In this document: positions 36,843 to 48,907 of the stretch, piece after piece | How positions within the stretch are numbered: the first letter of the stretch is position 1 | How the letters are laid out: each line of letters starts with the position of its first letter | Source: Leucosporidium creatinivorum | Taxonomy: Eukaryota; Basidiomycota; Microbotryomycetes; Leucosporidiales; Leucosporidiaceae | Length of the DNA stretch: 64,000 bases | Direction: 5' to 3' | Assembly: GCA_001600635.1 (NCBI GenBank) | Contig: BCKL01000011.1 | Coordinates: 63,383-127,382 of the forward strand | Made by a program: the position numbers and the translations under genes | The notes under the pieces: model-generated | Told to the model about the DNA's origin: nothing | What the model saw: the letters and a program-made list of their open reading frames with translations, nothing else | The model's database searches: none

Positions 36843-37947
36843 ATGCCATTCAGGCTACAGCAGCGTACCCTCTCCGCTCACGACCCGCTGGTCCGCCCCA
36901 AGGGCGACCCGGCAAACCCCATCCCAACTCCTCCGAATCGCACGCCCCAACTCCTCGCTCTTCACCCTTCCTCCTACGCGCTCTTAGGACCTGCCTCACC
37001 CAAGAAGGGAGTAATCGCACACCTGTACGCTTACGCTACCATCGTCGCGATGCGTTGCGAGGCCACGAAACGGCTTAGCGTAGCGACCATCGACAGCGAA
37101 GGAACCCACGACTTTTCCTCGTACAGCAAGCAGTTCAAATGGCTCGCCGAGGACAAGTGCCCTTCCATGGAAATCCTTTTCATCCAAAGCCCAACCCATC
37201 CCTCACCCCTCGCCGCCATTCAAGCGACTCTTCGCGCCCTCGCCGAACCTCTCGGAGTCTCGCTCGCCTTTTCGACTGAGGTCCTGCCTCGCGGGACTTC
37301 CCTCCAAATCGACCGCAGCACCTCCACTATTACCTCCCTCCACCTCGCCCCCGGCACCGTCATGGACAACCCCATCGCCGCCGTCGAATCGCATGCTCAA
37401 TGGAAGGTTCAAACGAGACGAGCCGCCCTCACCCCCTTCCTCAGCGATCTCTGCAAATTGGAGAAGGAGAAGACGCCCATCTGGGAGCAGTTCGACGGCA
37501 AGCAGCTGGCACCACTCCCCACGCTCTCCGACATGGCGCGATCGACGCTCAAGATCTTCACCGAGGGCCGGATGGCGCAGACGGGATCTCGCAAGGCCGC
37601 CCCTCCAGGAAGCATGCTCATCATGGAGTTCCCCAAGGGTCGCGAGAGCGTTCGTGACATGGCCAACTTCAGCTTCAGTCCCCAGGAGCAGGTCCAGATG
37701 GGTGGGTTGAGGTTGGTGTCGCTCGGCGCCGCCTGCGTCGTCTGTGGCGAGACAGAGGGACTCGTCAAGTGTTCATCTTGCGAGTGGGAGCCTTACTGCG
37801 GATCAACCTGTCAGAAGAAGGATTGGCCTGCGCACAAGGGATGGTGAGCGCCTTCGACTCTTCGGCCGAGCCGGCTCGGCGCTCGCTGAGCTGGCCAAAT
37901 TGTGTCTGTACAGGTGCAAGAAGAACCGCAAGTCTCCCAAGGCGTGA
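36843..37947 (+). CDS. MYND-type zinc finger protein, paralogue B
   Basis: The function is unknown. Exons: 36843-37843 and 37914-37947; total 344 codons plus stop. The start MPFRLQQRTLSAHDPLVRP is chosen by alignment with paralogue A; an in-frame ATG also exists at 36768. The middle contains FIQSPTHPSPLAAIQATLRA (compare VISSPLHPPSATFQPAFLAL in A) and LHLAPGTVMDNPIAAVESHA. The C-terminal MYND finger reads CVVCGETEGLVKCSSCEWEP, YCGSTCQKKDWPAHKGW, then CKKNRKSPKA after an intron that splits the Trp codon exactly as in A. All the expected Cys/His ligands are present, whereas A has Ala-His where B has Thr-Cys in the second half of the finger. Confidence 0.83.
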
Positions 37948-38277
37948 CGCCTTCGGTTTCGGGACCTTTCTGCGTGATGAGTGAGTTGTGAGGCAGACTC
38001 GGCGCTCTCTGCTATCGCCGAGACTGACTCGTCTCGCTCTGCCAGGGATGAGAAGAAGGAGTAGCGCTTGTACATAGCGATGCAGTGTTCAGCTTGACGT
38101 TCGATCTGACGAGAGCAGCTCGAGAGTCGGCGAGCGCATCTCCACTCTCTTCTCTCTCGCTCCCCGACCCCATCAGCCGAGCTCGCCGTCACTACGAAAC
38201 ATTGCTAGCTGCGGATGCGATACGACTAAAACACCGACGATAAACCCTGCTTGGACTACTGCTACCACCGCACCCCT
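37948..38277. other. Convergent 3' spacer, MYND B / transporter
   Basis: These 330 bp lie between two stop codons. No coding or repeat feature is evident. Confidence 0.4.
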
Positions 38278-40877
38278 TCACTTCGGCTCCTCGAGTGGCA
38301 AGAAAGACCAGACGGTTCCCACCGACGCCAGCCCAATCGAGACGACCAAAAGCACCCAACACAGCACTCGCTCGAGTCCCTCAACCTTCATCACCGGAAG
38401 CTCCTCCTCTGGCGCACCCGACCGACCCCTTCCATTCGCCATCCTCGGGCTGAGCGCCTTGTAGTCCGCCCTCGCACTCGCCTTCTTTCCTCCGAGGATG
38501 AGGTAGGCGCCGATGGGTCCGATACAGCAGATGATGAAAGCACTGGCGCTGCCGAGGAAGGAGAGCACTCGAGCGAAATCGGGGATGACGATGGCGAGCA
38601 GGACTGCTGCTGCGGTGAGGACGGGTCGGGTGATGAGGTAGGAATAACGCTTGAGGAAGGGCTCGGCGGGGCGGTGGGGGTGGATGGTCGAATCCGAGTT
38701 GGGAGTCCAGGTGGGATCTTGTGCTCGGTGGGCGCGGGTGATGGATGAGAAGGAGGAGGAGGATTCTTCCGAGGCAATCGCCGAGCCGTCGAGCATGGCG
38801 GGGGAGGGAGGAAGAGAGGGAGGAGGGTGCAGGCCAATCATGACCTCGAAGGTTTGAACCAGAGGTGCGTTGGCGATGGCGTACTTGACGAGAGGGTTGA
38901 GCTGGTGGGAAGGAAAGGTCAGTGTCGGAAGCGAAGGGCTCGGCGGGCTCGACTCACAGCGACCATCCAGACGGCGATCTTGTTAAGCCAGGCTGGGTTG
39001 CCCTTGGTCTTGATGAGGTCCCGAGTAACCTCGGAGGAGACGTACTCGCCGAACCTGTGCGGGAAGGAACGATCAGTCGGGCTCGGATCAAGAACAGCGG
39101 GCGTCGCTCACATCACGTAACCAAGGGTGCCGAAGAGCATGCTCACGGTGAAAGCGATGATGTAGGCGACGTTAATCATCGATGCGAAGTGCCGAGGGTC
39201 TGCGAGGGAAGTCTGGTCAGCATGCTCCGTGATGCTAGAGGACGGGGCGAAGCTCACTCTTCATGTCGCGGAGGAGCGAGGGGATGACGGCGTGACCAGA
39301 GAACTGTAAAAGAGATTATCAGTTCATGCTCGAGGGCCTGCGCGAAGAGGACGACGTACCCCACTCATCAGCAAGCCGAAGCTTAGCGGCAATCGCATCC
39401 ACCGAGGGCCGACCGAGGTAGGCATGGGCTCGTGCAGGCTACCAGGGCTATGCTTCTGCAGCGAGCCGTCGGCAATGATGACCACGAGAAGAGTGATGGA
39501 GGAGATGATGCCGATGAGGGAGGTGATGGAGAGGAATCGGAGGGGGACGAAGGTAGTCGGGACGATTCTGCAGGCGGAAAGGGTCAGCGATCAGCTTCTC
39601 GAGAGTCGCGGTCTACCCACATGAAGAAGAAGGATAGCTTGAAGACTGTGGAAGAAACAGCCGGAAAGAGGGACTCCATGCTGTCGGAGAAGAGGACGAC
39701 GAGGGCGATGCTCAAGGCGCCGAGCTCCAGAACGACTGCATTGAGAGGCCGTTAGCCAGGGCGAAGAGGAAGCAGATCGACGCCACTCACACATTGCGTA
39801 GATGAACGTCCTCGCACTGTGACCGTAGGCCTTGATGAGGACGTCGGCGTAGGTTAGGAGAGAAGCGTCGCGGACCATCATCTTGGCGAGCATCTTGCCG
39901 GTGTCTATGGGAGAGCGCGAGGTCAGTCGGACTTCGGAATTATGTTCGAGTCCACTCACAGTTGGTGATGAGAGCGCAGAAGAGCAACAGAACCGAGCCC
40001 AAGACCCATCCCGCATCTGCGAAGGCCAGCGGCTCGGCCAGCAGTCCCACTCCGATGAGCACGTTCACCCTGCGAGACATCATCTTATTAGCTCGTAGTG
40101 CTATGCGTGACCTCACGACCGTACTCACGTGTTGAAGAGCGTCTGACCGTAGGTCGACTTCCCTCGGTTCTCCTCGACAGCAGCCTGCCACACCTCTGAC
40201 GAGATGATCGACAGTCTCCGGTTGGCAAAGTGCTCTGGCGTCCCTTGCTGCTTGGTGTGATCTGCGAGGTTGGCAGCCTTGAGCAGCAGAGGTGTACGGC
40301 CGGGGCGAGAGCCGTCGGAGATGGAGATGGAGGTGGGGCTGAGGCGGTTCGAGATAAGCGGCGAACGCTCATCAGCGGCTGGGGAGGGGAGTTGGAGGCG
40401 GTTGGCGCTACTATGGGTGCTCGGAACCGAGTAGGAGGGGTCGCTCGGCGCTGGCGAATGCCCTGCTGAAGCTGGGCGAGCGGAGCCTTTCGAGCGTCGT
40501 GACCTGCGAGGGTTGTTGGCGACGGCGTTGCTGGGCAGCTGCTCCCGCTGGGGCAGGCCATCCTGCTCCCATGAATGTATCACTCCGTCGTCCAGCTCGT
40601 TCCCGCTCCATCCCTCCTCGTCCGTCGTCGCGACGCTCTCATCGCGGTCCTCGCTCGCATCCCTATCGCGCTCGCTGGGGGCGATGGAGCTGTCGCAGTC
40701 GTCCGGGAAGCCTGGCCTTCGATAGCGTTGCGAGTCGACAAAGCTCGGGCCAGGCAGGTTCTCGCCGAAGAAGCCTGCCGAGCGCGAGAACGAGAAGACT
40801 ATGTCCAACGACGACTGCCAGGCGGTTGCAGAAGGCGCAGGGCGTTGACCGGCGATGGGAATCTTTCGTGCCGCCAT
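38278..40877 (-). CDS. Vacuolar-type amino acid transporter (AVT/AAAP family)
   Basis: This is a proton-coupled amino acid transporter of the AAAP family; the long N-terminus resembles yeast Avt1 of the vacuolar membrane. Exons: 40129-40877, 39960-40069, 39791-39904, 39621-39735, 39360-39567, 39258-39303, 39112-39199, 38958-39054, 38278-38901; total 716 codons plus stop. The first 250 residues are hydrophilic with many Ser, Arg and acidic residues. The transporter domain starts STYGQTLFNTVNVLIGVGLL and continues with GSVLLLFCALITNYTGKMLA, VVLELGALSIALVVLFSDS, IVPTTFVPLRFLSITS, FSGHAVIPSLLRDM and YIIAFTVSMLFGTLGYVMFG. A hydrophilic, Ser/Pro-rich loop interrupts before the last membrane segments (RPVLTAAAVLLAIVIPDFA, SASAFIICCIGPIGAYLIL). 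About 10-11 membrane spans are expected. Substrate cannot be told from sequence. Confidence 0.88.
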
Positions 40878-41586
40878 GCACTAGTTGGATAGAGCTTTGG
40901 CCTTGTCGGTGGGAGCTGTCGGGAAGCGTGGAGCGGTGAGCTTGCTGTTGCGAGAGACGAGCTCGATGCTGCACACGATGAGAGCGTACAGGATGTAGGT
41001 GGGTACGCGAGGAGCTCTTGTGTTGTAGGTAACGAGCTGCGGCTGCTTTGCTGTGTTGAGATAAGGACGAGGAGGAAGTAGGAAGAAGAGTTGCTTCGCT
41101 TATCTCTCGGCCTAGTTGCGACGGAGGGATTCGTGTGGGAGGGCCGTTCGAATCGAGTGCTAGCAGCATTTCAAGAGACTAAGATCGGTAGATAGCATTC
41201 GCGATGCTAGGCAAAAGCAAGCTCGGCGATAGGCTCGGTCTCCTTTCTTCAAGCTTCAAGCTGCTTTTGCCCTTGTACAAGCCTTGAACTTTCTGTAGCT
41301 ATGAGTCCAGGAGTACTCGACCAAGGGGGACTTCAGCGGAACTGTTAGATATCGATCGAGCTCCGCTGTAGCCCTCCCACCCAGCTTGCTGTCTCCCCTC
41401 GGTGCTCGGCGATGATAGACCTCGACGGCGACTAAAAATCTGAAATGCAACGCGTTCGCTGTGCACAGTCGCAAGTTTGAAGGCGCCGCGCACAAAGCTC
41501 AAGCCGAGCACTGATTGATGTTCTGATCATGCGTGAGGAGATGTTGAGGCAGCGCCAGCGTCGAGCCTCGCTTTTCCTTGCCCTGT
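40878..41586. other. Spacer between transporter start and HSP70-like gene
   Basis: These 709 bp hold the transporter promoter and the 3' flank of the broken HSP70-like gene. Short open frames on both strands lack recognisable motifs and consistent splice signals. No repeat or RNA gene is seen. Confidence 0.4.
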
Positions 41587-44563
41587 TCACGGACACGATG
41601 AGCCGGCTGCTCCAGGGGACAAGCAGAGGGAGATCACCTTCTTGCTGTAGATTTCGGATACCTCGAGCGACTTCTTGACCTGCTTGTGTCAGGCAACGGC
41701 CAGCTCGGCGCACGACCATCGACGACGAAAGCGCTTACGAGAGAAATACCGATCTCGAAGTGGCTATGCACAGGTGTACACCAGATCAATCATCGTCTCT
41801 GAGATCATTCAGGTGTTCCTCAGCTCACAGAATTTGACACTTGGCGCCGGCCGAGTCTTTGAGCACCTCGGCGTGTCGCTGCAGGCTCGACAGCTCGCAC
41901 TCGAGGGTGCAGACCTCTGCGTAACCGGGCAGAAGATCTCCTGTGTGTAAGCTGATGGGTCAGCTGGCGGTCTCTACCATGAGCTAGGCGATAAACCTCA
42001 CCACCGGCATCAAAAGCTCGGTCGCCGACGGGGCTCTCGGTGACTTGGTCGTTGCACTGGAAAAGGCTGATGTGCAGCGGCGCAGGATCTGTCGAGTCAG
42101 TCTTCAGTAGGTCTAGCCTCTAGCCTTCGAGGGAGGAGAGCTGAGGCGCACCTTTGCAGTACTTGACGACGGAAATCGGTGCTCGATGGACGACGCCCGG
42201 GGTGAGCTCGACTCCCTACGCTGGCTGTACGTTAATCGCTCAAGCTCGGCGTAAAAAAACAATAACACGCACCTTGGCGAGCAGAGGAATCCATTTGCCG
42301 CATCGTGGGTTGCGGCCGCCGGGAACCGAGGTCTTCGCGCTCGCTGAGCTGGTGTCTGTGGGCGCACAGGCGGTTAGCAGAGCCTTTCCAGCGAGCGCAG
42401 GATCACCCGACGTACATTCGCTATCCACCGCGGAAATCCCGATGCCGAACTTGGTATGAAGTACGCTCTGCGCAGGGTCAAACACATCGCCAAGGGTCAG
42501 CAAGTCGACCGAGGTTCTCCCATCTGCGTCGATCCAGCTCACCAGGTGATGCAGATAGTGAAGCAAAGCTCCCTCAACAGTCGAAAAGTGTACACTAGTC
42601 GGTCGCGGATCGTAGAAGCTCCAAATGGCAGGGCGCTCGGCGGACGGTAGCTTTGCTGCTTCGAGTGCGAGATGCGCATCGAGGTGCGGTGAGTCGCCCA
42701 GGCCCTGTAGTGATCAAACAATGAGTTGAAGTGGCGTAAGGATGCTGACAGAGAGCCTCACGCCGAAGACGAAAATGGTCTGCGAAGGGGAGTGGGGGAG
42801 AGGTGAGCTTGACCGCCGAGCGAGCAGCATCGATTCACTGACGGTAGATCCTGCAGCTCGAGCGTAGCTGATAGTCAATTTCACGACCTTTCCAAGAGCA
42901 GCATCGAACGCGTGCGAGACTTGCAACCTGCGAACGAAGAGTTGTGAGCTCGGCGATGAGCCAGAATAGCGGCGAGGAGATCGTAAGCTTTACCCTGAGA
43001 GCCTGTAGGATCCTGATCTGACCGAGTAGTGATCTTCTTGCAAGTCCGGGTCCTTGTTGAGACTGCGAAGCAGAGAGCCAAAGTCAGCTTGCCTCGCCGA
43101 GCCGAGCGAACAAGCGCCGAGATCGACCCAACTCGAACTTAAGCTTGTAGGTGCCGTCCACTGAGCGAAAGCTGACCTTGACGTCTTCTGAGAACGCTTT
43201 CGTCAGAGCCTCGAGGTACTTGGGCGACTTGGTGTGCTGAGGGAGAAGCAGAGGCTCGATGAGAAGCCGAGCTTCCTTCTCGACGAGTGAGCCGCCGGTA
43301 AAGATCTGACCGATGAAGTCCGAAAGAGCTTATATAGCTGCGACGCACTGTGGAGGAAGGTCCAGCCGTTTGTAGCTTGACTCGAGGCAGAACAGCCCTG
43401 ACGACAAGCGACGAGAGATTGAAGGTGCTCCCTGTATGAGGTGGAGGGTTCAGTGGTGGTCGTCAGATATGAGAACAGAGCGACATCCTCACCTCCAGCA
43501 TCGAGGACGGTGATACGATGGCCGGGCTACGCGCAAAATGGGATCAGCTCCAGCCTCTACTCGCGATTCGGCGGAGAGAGGGGTGAAACCCGACTCACCT
43601 GCAGCCACTGCTTCGCCGAACCCTGGTAGAGCTTTGCAGCTGCCCAGAAGATGGATGCAGTTGCTCTGCACAAACGGGAAGGCGATTAGCAAGGCCCGAG
43701 AAGCTATCGCCGAGCGCTCAATCACTACTCACTCCGACAGAAACGACAACCGCTGCTCCAGCTCGCTCTTCATCATGACTTGAGCATCCACGACCGCGTC
43801 TCGCAGCACCCGAAGCTCGTCTTCCTCCCAGTCTGGCGGATGGGTAAGGATGAGCTTGGCTTGACGAGAGCACTGAGTCCAAGTGCGCATCGATCCAGAG
43901 CTGTTCGAGTGAGTTGCTTGCCACGAGGAGAGCGTTTCGTTGTAGAGGTAGCGGACCAAGTCTCGGTAGCAGTCCTTGATCGTGATCTGCACGCAAGGAG
44001 GGCGTCAGTCGTGCTCAGTCGGCGTAGCTCACTTCCTGGACTGCCTCGCTCGTGGGGAGATCGCTAGACTCACTCCGAGAGGAAGCACAGGTTCTGATGT
44101 ACTACTTATCCCCGCCGAGTCGTCGTAGCTGGGAGGATCGGAGCCTTGATCTCGTTTGGCGCTGTCATCTGAGCCCTTCCTCCTCCGCTCAACTTGCTCG
44201 CACAGCAGTAGCTTGAAGTCCTTGACCTCGCTCAGCTTCCCCTCCGAGCGCTCTTGTTGTACACTTCGTCTTCCGTCTCGCCTCCGACAGCGACGCAGCG
44301 ACCCTCCGGGTTGTAGAGCAGTCGAGTCGGCAGCTCGGGGTTCTTGGGCTGCGATGGCCAGCAGGGGACGATGTCGTACGTGGGATGGTCGCCATTTCTG
44401 CAGTGAAGTATGCTAGCGACACCTGTAGAGGCCGGTCAGCTCTGGAGAGATGAGAACGGCTGCTCGTTCGACTCGACTCACATTTCGTCGCTCCCAGATG
44501 CAGCGCGACTACGAGCTGATCTCCTCCTCGCCAGCGCTCAGACAAGCCGTACAGGTGGTCCAT
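41587..44563 (-). pseudogene. HSP70 ATPase-domain (HSPA12-like) gene with frame breaks
   Basis: The family is the actin-like ATPase/HSPA12-type HSP70s that are expanded in many basidiomycetes. Recognisable exons: 44482-44563, 44074-44422, 43733-43986, 43599-43665, 43493-43526, 43133-43431, 42994-43062, 42843-42927, 42762-42779, 42273-42704, 42152-42215, 42002-42088, 41829-41940, 41739-41763, 41587-41679. Landmarks: QLVVALHLGATKCVASI (phosphate loop), LLYNPEGRCVAVGGE, CYRDLVRYLYNETLSSWQ, HRITVLDAGGSTFNLSSL, DFIGQIFTGGSLVEKEARLL, TIFVFGGLGDSPHLDAHLAL. Two places do not read through: near 44270 the frame moves between DEVYNKSAR and EGKLSEVKDFKLLL, and in exon 43133-43431 the frame shifts before an in-frame TAA just upstream of DFIGQIF. 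Splice sites are otherwise intact, so decay looks recent, or the assembly has small indels. Confidence 0.72.
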
Positions 44564-45061
44564 GTCGAGTCCAGGTAGCCCGAGTAGTCGAGAGTAGGTG
44601 AACGAGTGAGGCGAAGGAGGGAGAGCAGGAGTCGAAGCTTCCCGGCTTGGCTCGAGTGACCGCCGAGCTCCAAAATTCCCCTTGCATCGCCTTCGAGGCT
44701 ACAGAGCGGCTTCAACTCTCGGTCGTATCGTCAGGAGCTTGTCAGACTGCTAGCTGGCAGGATATGATGCACTACAGAGGCTGCAGCGCTCGGCGCCCCT
44801 TTCTTCGGCGCTTCTGCACGATTTTGTATAGATCTTACATAAGTGGAGATAACACGCCCAGCACGAGCCTTTCTGTGCCGCCAGGAGCGCTCCGTCGCAT
44901 ACTAGACCCGAGCAGGGGGTTTGAGCTGCCAGTTCCGCCGAAGCTGAAATGGAGCCGACGCTCACTTTCGCCTCCCTGCCTTCTGCTTCAACTTCACTCG
45001 GTCCGGCTCAGACTTGGTTACGGCTCGCCTCTTACTCTCACTCAACTACAGCTCTACCACC
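44564..45061. promoter_or_regulatory. Divergent region upstream of the ThDP enzyme
   Basis: The 498 bp separate the starts of the HSP70-like gene and the ThDP-dependent enzyme. A CT-rich stretch (about 44960-45060) precedes the enzyme's ATG. No other feature is evident. Confidence 0.4.
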
Positions 45062-47450
45062 ATGTCGACCATTCAAGAAACAAGCGTCGGCGCCGGCGAG
45101 GTGTTCACCACGTCGAACGTCTTCTTGGACGTGCTGGTGCAAGCAGGAATCACTCATGCTTGTGAGTAGCAATCTACGTCTGCTCTAGCGCTCGCTAACT
45201 TGATCCTCTCTAGTCGTCAACCTCGGAAGCGACCATCCTTCGCTCCTCGAAGCCTTCATCAAGCGCAACCAGGATGGTCTCAAGTCACTCAAGATTGTGA
45301 CATGTCCAAATGAGGTGCGCTCCAAACGTCTGCAGAGCTACAGCAGCTATGAGCTGACACGACGAACCGCGGCTCCCCCACCTCTTAGATGGTGGCTCTC
45401 TCGGCTGCTCAGGGATACGCTCAGGTCTGCGGAAAGCCAGCAGCAGTGATTGTACATGTCGTAAGTACTCTGCTGTGCTCAACCGACTCGCGGAAAGCTC
45501 ACCTTTTCGCTCCTACAGGATTGCGGAACTCAGGCGAGTGCATATCGTCCGGCTCAGCAGTTTTGCACTCGGCTAACTCGTGGTTTGTAACAGGCTCTCG
45601 CTGGTGCCGTGCACAACGTTTCCACCTGCCGCACCCCCGTCCTCATCTACGCTGGAGTAAGCCGATCATTTGGCTCCGCCGAATCGCCGAAACTGCCGCT
45701 GACGGTCCATTCAACCCCAGGCTTCCCCCTTCACCGACAGCAACGAGCTCCCTGGATCGAGGAACGAGTTCATCCACTACCTGCAGAACGCCGTTGACCA
45801 GCCTCAGATCCTTCGCCAGTACATGAGGCATGTCGGCGAGATCCGGACCGGCAAGAACGTTCAGCAGGTGAGTAGCTGTTCGAACAGCGGTGGTTATGTC
45901 CTTGTGCGACTCGCTGACCTCTTCATTCCGCAGGTTGTCCTGCGTGGCCTTCAATTCGCCAACTCGGAGCCGAAGGGACCCGTCTACTTGTGGGCGATGC
46001 GCGAGATTACCGAGGAGCATCTCGACCCGAAGGAGGTCCCCAACGTCCGTGCGAATGAGGTCTGGGGAGCTGTGGATCCTGCACCTCTCATCAAGTCGAG
46101 TGAGTGTCGTCTCGGCGTTCGTCGCGCTCGTCGGCCGCTGACTCTCGGCGCTCGCAATTAGCCGTCACTCGCATTGCCAACTCGCTCGCCAAGGCTAAGA
46201 AGCCTCTGATTATCACCTCCTACCTCGGTCGCAACCATGCCGCGGTTGAGCAGCTGGTCAAGTTCGTCGACCTCACCGCCGTTCCCGTTTTCCAGTCCTG
46301 CCTCTCCACCGTCAACCTTCCCTTCTCGCACCCTTCACACGCCGGAGTCTCGTTCGGTCAGCACAACAGGCTCGTCGAGGAAGCCGACTTCATCCTGATC
46401 CTCGACTCGGACGTCCCATGGTGAGCCTTTTTGTCAGACTTCTCGATGTTCCCTCCCTCGCTCTCGCGGATCTATCGAGCGACCGTACTCACTCTCTCCT
46501 GACTTCAGGCTACCCATGCACACCAAGCACAACCCTAAAGCCGAGATCTTCCACATTGACTGCGATCCTCTCAAGGAGCGCATGCTCTTTGCCGCCTACC
46601 CCGCCCTCATCCGCGCTCAAGCCGACTGCGCCATCGCTCTCGAGCAGCTCATCGACTACTTCGAGGCCAACCCTTCCCTCCTTTCCGTTTCCGACGTCTC
46701 GGCCCGTCGTTCTGCACTCGAGACGACCAAGACGACCAACGAGGCCTCGCTCAAGGCTCTCGAGGCTCCCGCCGAGGGAGATATCCTCACCGCTCCTCTC
46801 ATCGTCGCATCCCTCCGCAACAACTCGAACCCCGCCAAGACTCTTGTCTGCAACGAGGCGATCTCCAACTACCCTCACGTCTGGAACCACTTCTCGCCTA
46901 CGACCCCCGGCACCCTTCTCTCGAGCGGAGCTTCCTCGCTCGGGTGGGCGCTCGGTGCTGCCATTGGAGCCAAGCTCGCTGGAGATGCTTTCGCTGAGCA
47001 CACCAAGGACCTCATCGCCGTCGTTGTTGGAGATGGCAGCTTCGTCTTCGGCGTTCCCTCGGCCAGCTACTGGATGGCCAGGCGCTACGAGACTCCCTTC
47101 CTTACCATCGTGCTCAACAATGGGGTGAGCTTGGTCATTTCTCAACCTCTCAACATTTACTGACCCTCGGCCTCTACCTACAGGGCTGGAAATCGCCTCG
47201 CCTCTCCATGCTCGGCGTTCACCCCAACGGCCTTGGCTCCAAATCATCCGCCGGCGACCTGAACGTCTCCTTCGGACCTACCGACAACCTCAACCCCGAC
47301 TACGGAGGAATCGCTGCTGCTGCTGGAGGAGCCTGGTCGAAGAAGGTGCTCAAGGCCAGCGAGCTCGACGAGGCGATGAAGGAGGCTATCAGGGTTGTGA
47401 AGGAGGAGAAGCGGTGCGCGCTGCTGGATTGCTGGTTGGAGAGGTTTTAG
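45062..47450 (+). CDS. Thiamine-diphosphate-dependent enzyme (acetolactate synthase / benzoylformate decarboxylase type)
   Basis: This is a ThDP enzyme of the pyruvate-decarboxylase superfamily; the substrate is not clear. Exons: 45062-45161, 45214-45314, 45389-45460, 45519-45533, 45594-45656, 45721-45867, 45934-46099, 46162-46420, 46509-47124, 47184-47450; total 601 codons plus stop. The N-terminal Pyr domain has the activating Glu at about residue 67 in CPNEMVALSAAQGYAQVCGK, then HNVSTCRTPVLIYAG. The central domain shows KPLIITSYLGRNHAAVEQL. The PP domain carries the ThDP motif GDGSFVFGVPSASYWMARR followed by IVLNNGGWKSPRLSMLG. No mitochondrial presequence is visible, which argues against Ilv2. 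Exon 4 is 15 nt and its downstream intron begins GCGAGT, so it is probably a GC-AG intron. A 2-hydroxyacyl-CoA lyase role seems less likely because the peroxisomal C-terminus is missing (ends CWLERF). Confidence 0.85.
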
Positions 47451-47917
47451 ATGCTAGTGCTATGAGGCAGTGGAACCATGAATCAGTCTGTACACAGAGA
47501 CAAAGAGCCAGCCCGAATTGAGCAGTGGAGCGATCGCCGAGAGGCTGCTGGATCACTGTGAGAGGCTACAAGGCACTGACTGAGGGAGCGCAGCGCTCTC
47601 GCAGCTCAGATTTGATCTCTCGCCGAAACGTTGAAGCCGAGGTTTACCCTGAGCTTGCCAGCGGGCGCCGAAGGAGTAGGCTGCTCGGCGCTGCTGCGAG
47701 CGGCTGGGAAGGCAGAATGTGTACTGCAATAGGCCTGGCTCTTCGAGCATGACTCCGAAAAAGCTCTAGCTCGACTTGAAGCCTGATCTGTAGCCCATCG
47801 AGCAAGCCCACACTCACCTCCACGACTTCGGAATTCGCGCTGGAGCTCGAGCGCTGGAGCCGCCTCAGCTTGTTTGTGCTCCTGCGCTCACCTCGACTCG
47901 TCTCGCTTCGACATTGG
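47451..47917. other. Spacer between ThDP enzyme and SSR4
   Basis: These 467 bp hold the enzyme's 3' flank and the SSR4 promoter. No further feature is seen. Confidence 0.4.
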
Positions 47918-48697
47918 ATGGCGGCCAACGACCTGTGGCTCAAGTCGGGCTTGCAAGTGGGGCCTTTCCCGTCACCGCCTACCAACCAGCAGATCGCAGA
48001 GCTCCTCGCAAAGGCGCCGTGGACGGGTTTCACTGGCAACGAGCAGGCGTTCCACTGGGAGCTCATCGACAGACCAGAAGGTGCGCAGGGTGGACAGGGG
48101 GCTAAGGAGCTACAGAGCTGACTCGTGACTTCCTACAGCTGGAACGGCCTTCCTCGCCTTTGTCAACCCGCCTCACCGCCCTCCTCCCTCCGACGGCCTT
48201 CGCTTCCTCTCGACAAACCCGCCCGAGCAGGTCTCTACCTCAATCCATTCCGTACAATGCCCTACCAACGTCACCAATCCTACCGCCCTCTCCAACATGC
48301 AAGTCGAGCTCACTTGCCTGTCATCGCTCCACGGCCACTTTGGCCCTCAGTCGCGCAACTCAGGCTTCCTCCCAGACTCGCCCGAGCTTAAGCTCACGCG
48401 CTACAGGAGGAGGTACCACCTTAGCCGCGGAGCAGCCTCGCCCGCGCTCAGCCTCATCTACTACGGACGCGACGACACGGGAGGAGCAGGTCAAGGACAG
48501 GCGCCAACCGCTCCTGATGGCTGGGAGAAGACGCCTGTACGGTCGTACCCACTCGCCAAGGATCTCCCGACCGAGCCCGTCTACATCTACCCTTCCAAGA
48601 CTCGCGCCGCCAGCGCGATGGGCGCCCTCCCCGGATCCGTCCCCGGCGTGATCCCAGGGCAGTCGGGGCAACCTGGTCAGCCTCAACCTGGTCAGAT

Positions 48698-48787
<90 letters not shown>

Positions 48788-48823
48788 GCAGCAGCCGCNN
48801 NNNNNNNNNNNNNNNNNNNNNNN

Positions 48824-48907
<84 letters not shown>

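Noticed and set aside
41256-41719. Short minus-strand open frames downstream of the HSP70-like gene
   Set aside because: They overlap the last HSP70-like exons in other frames or lie in the spacer, with no coding pattern or splice structure of their own.
46510-47247. Minus-strand frame of 245 codons opposite the ThDP enzyme
   Set aside because: Antisense to a highly conserved ThDP-binding exon; no motif of its own.
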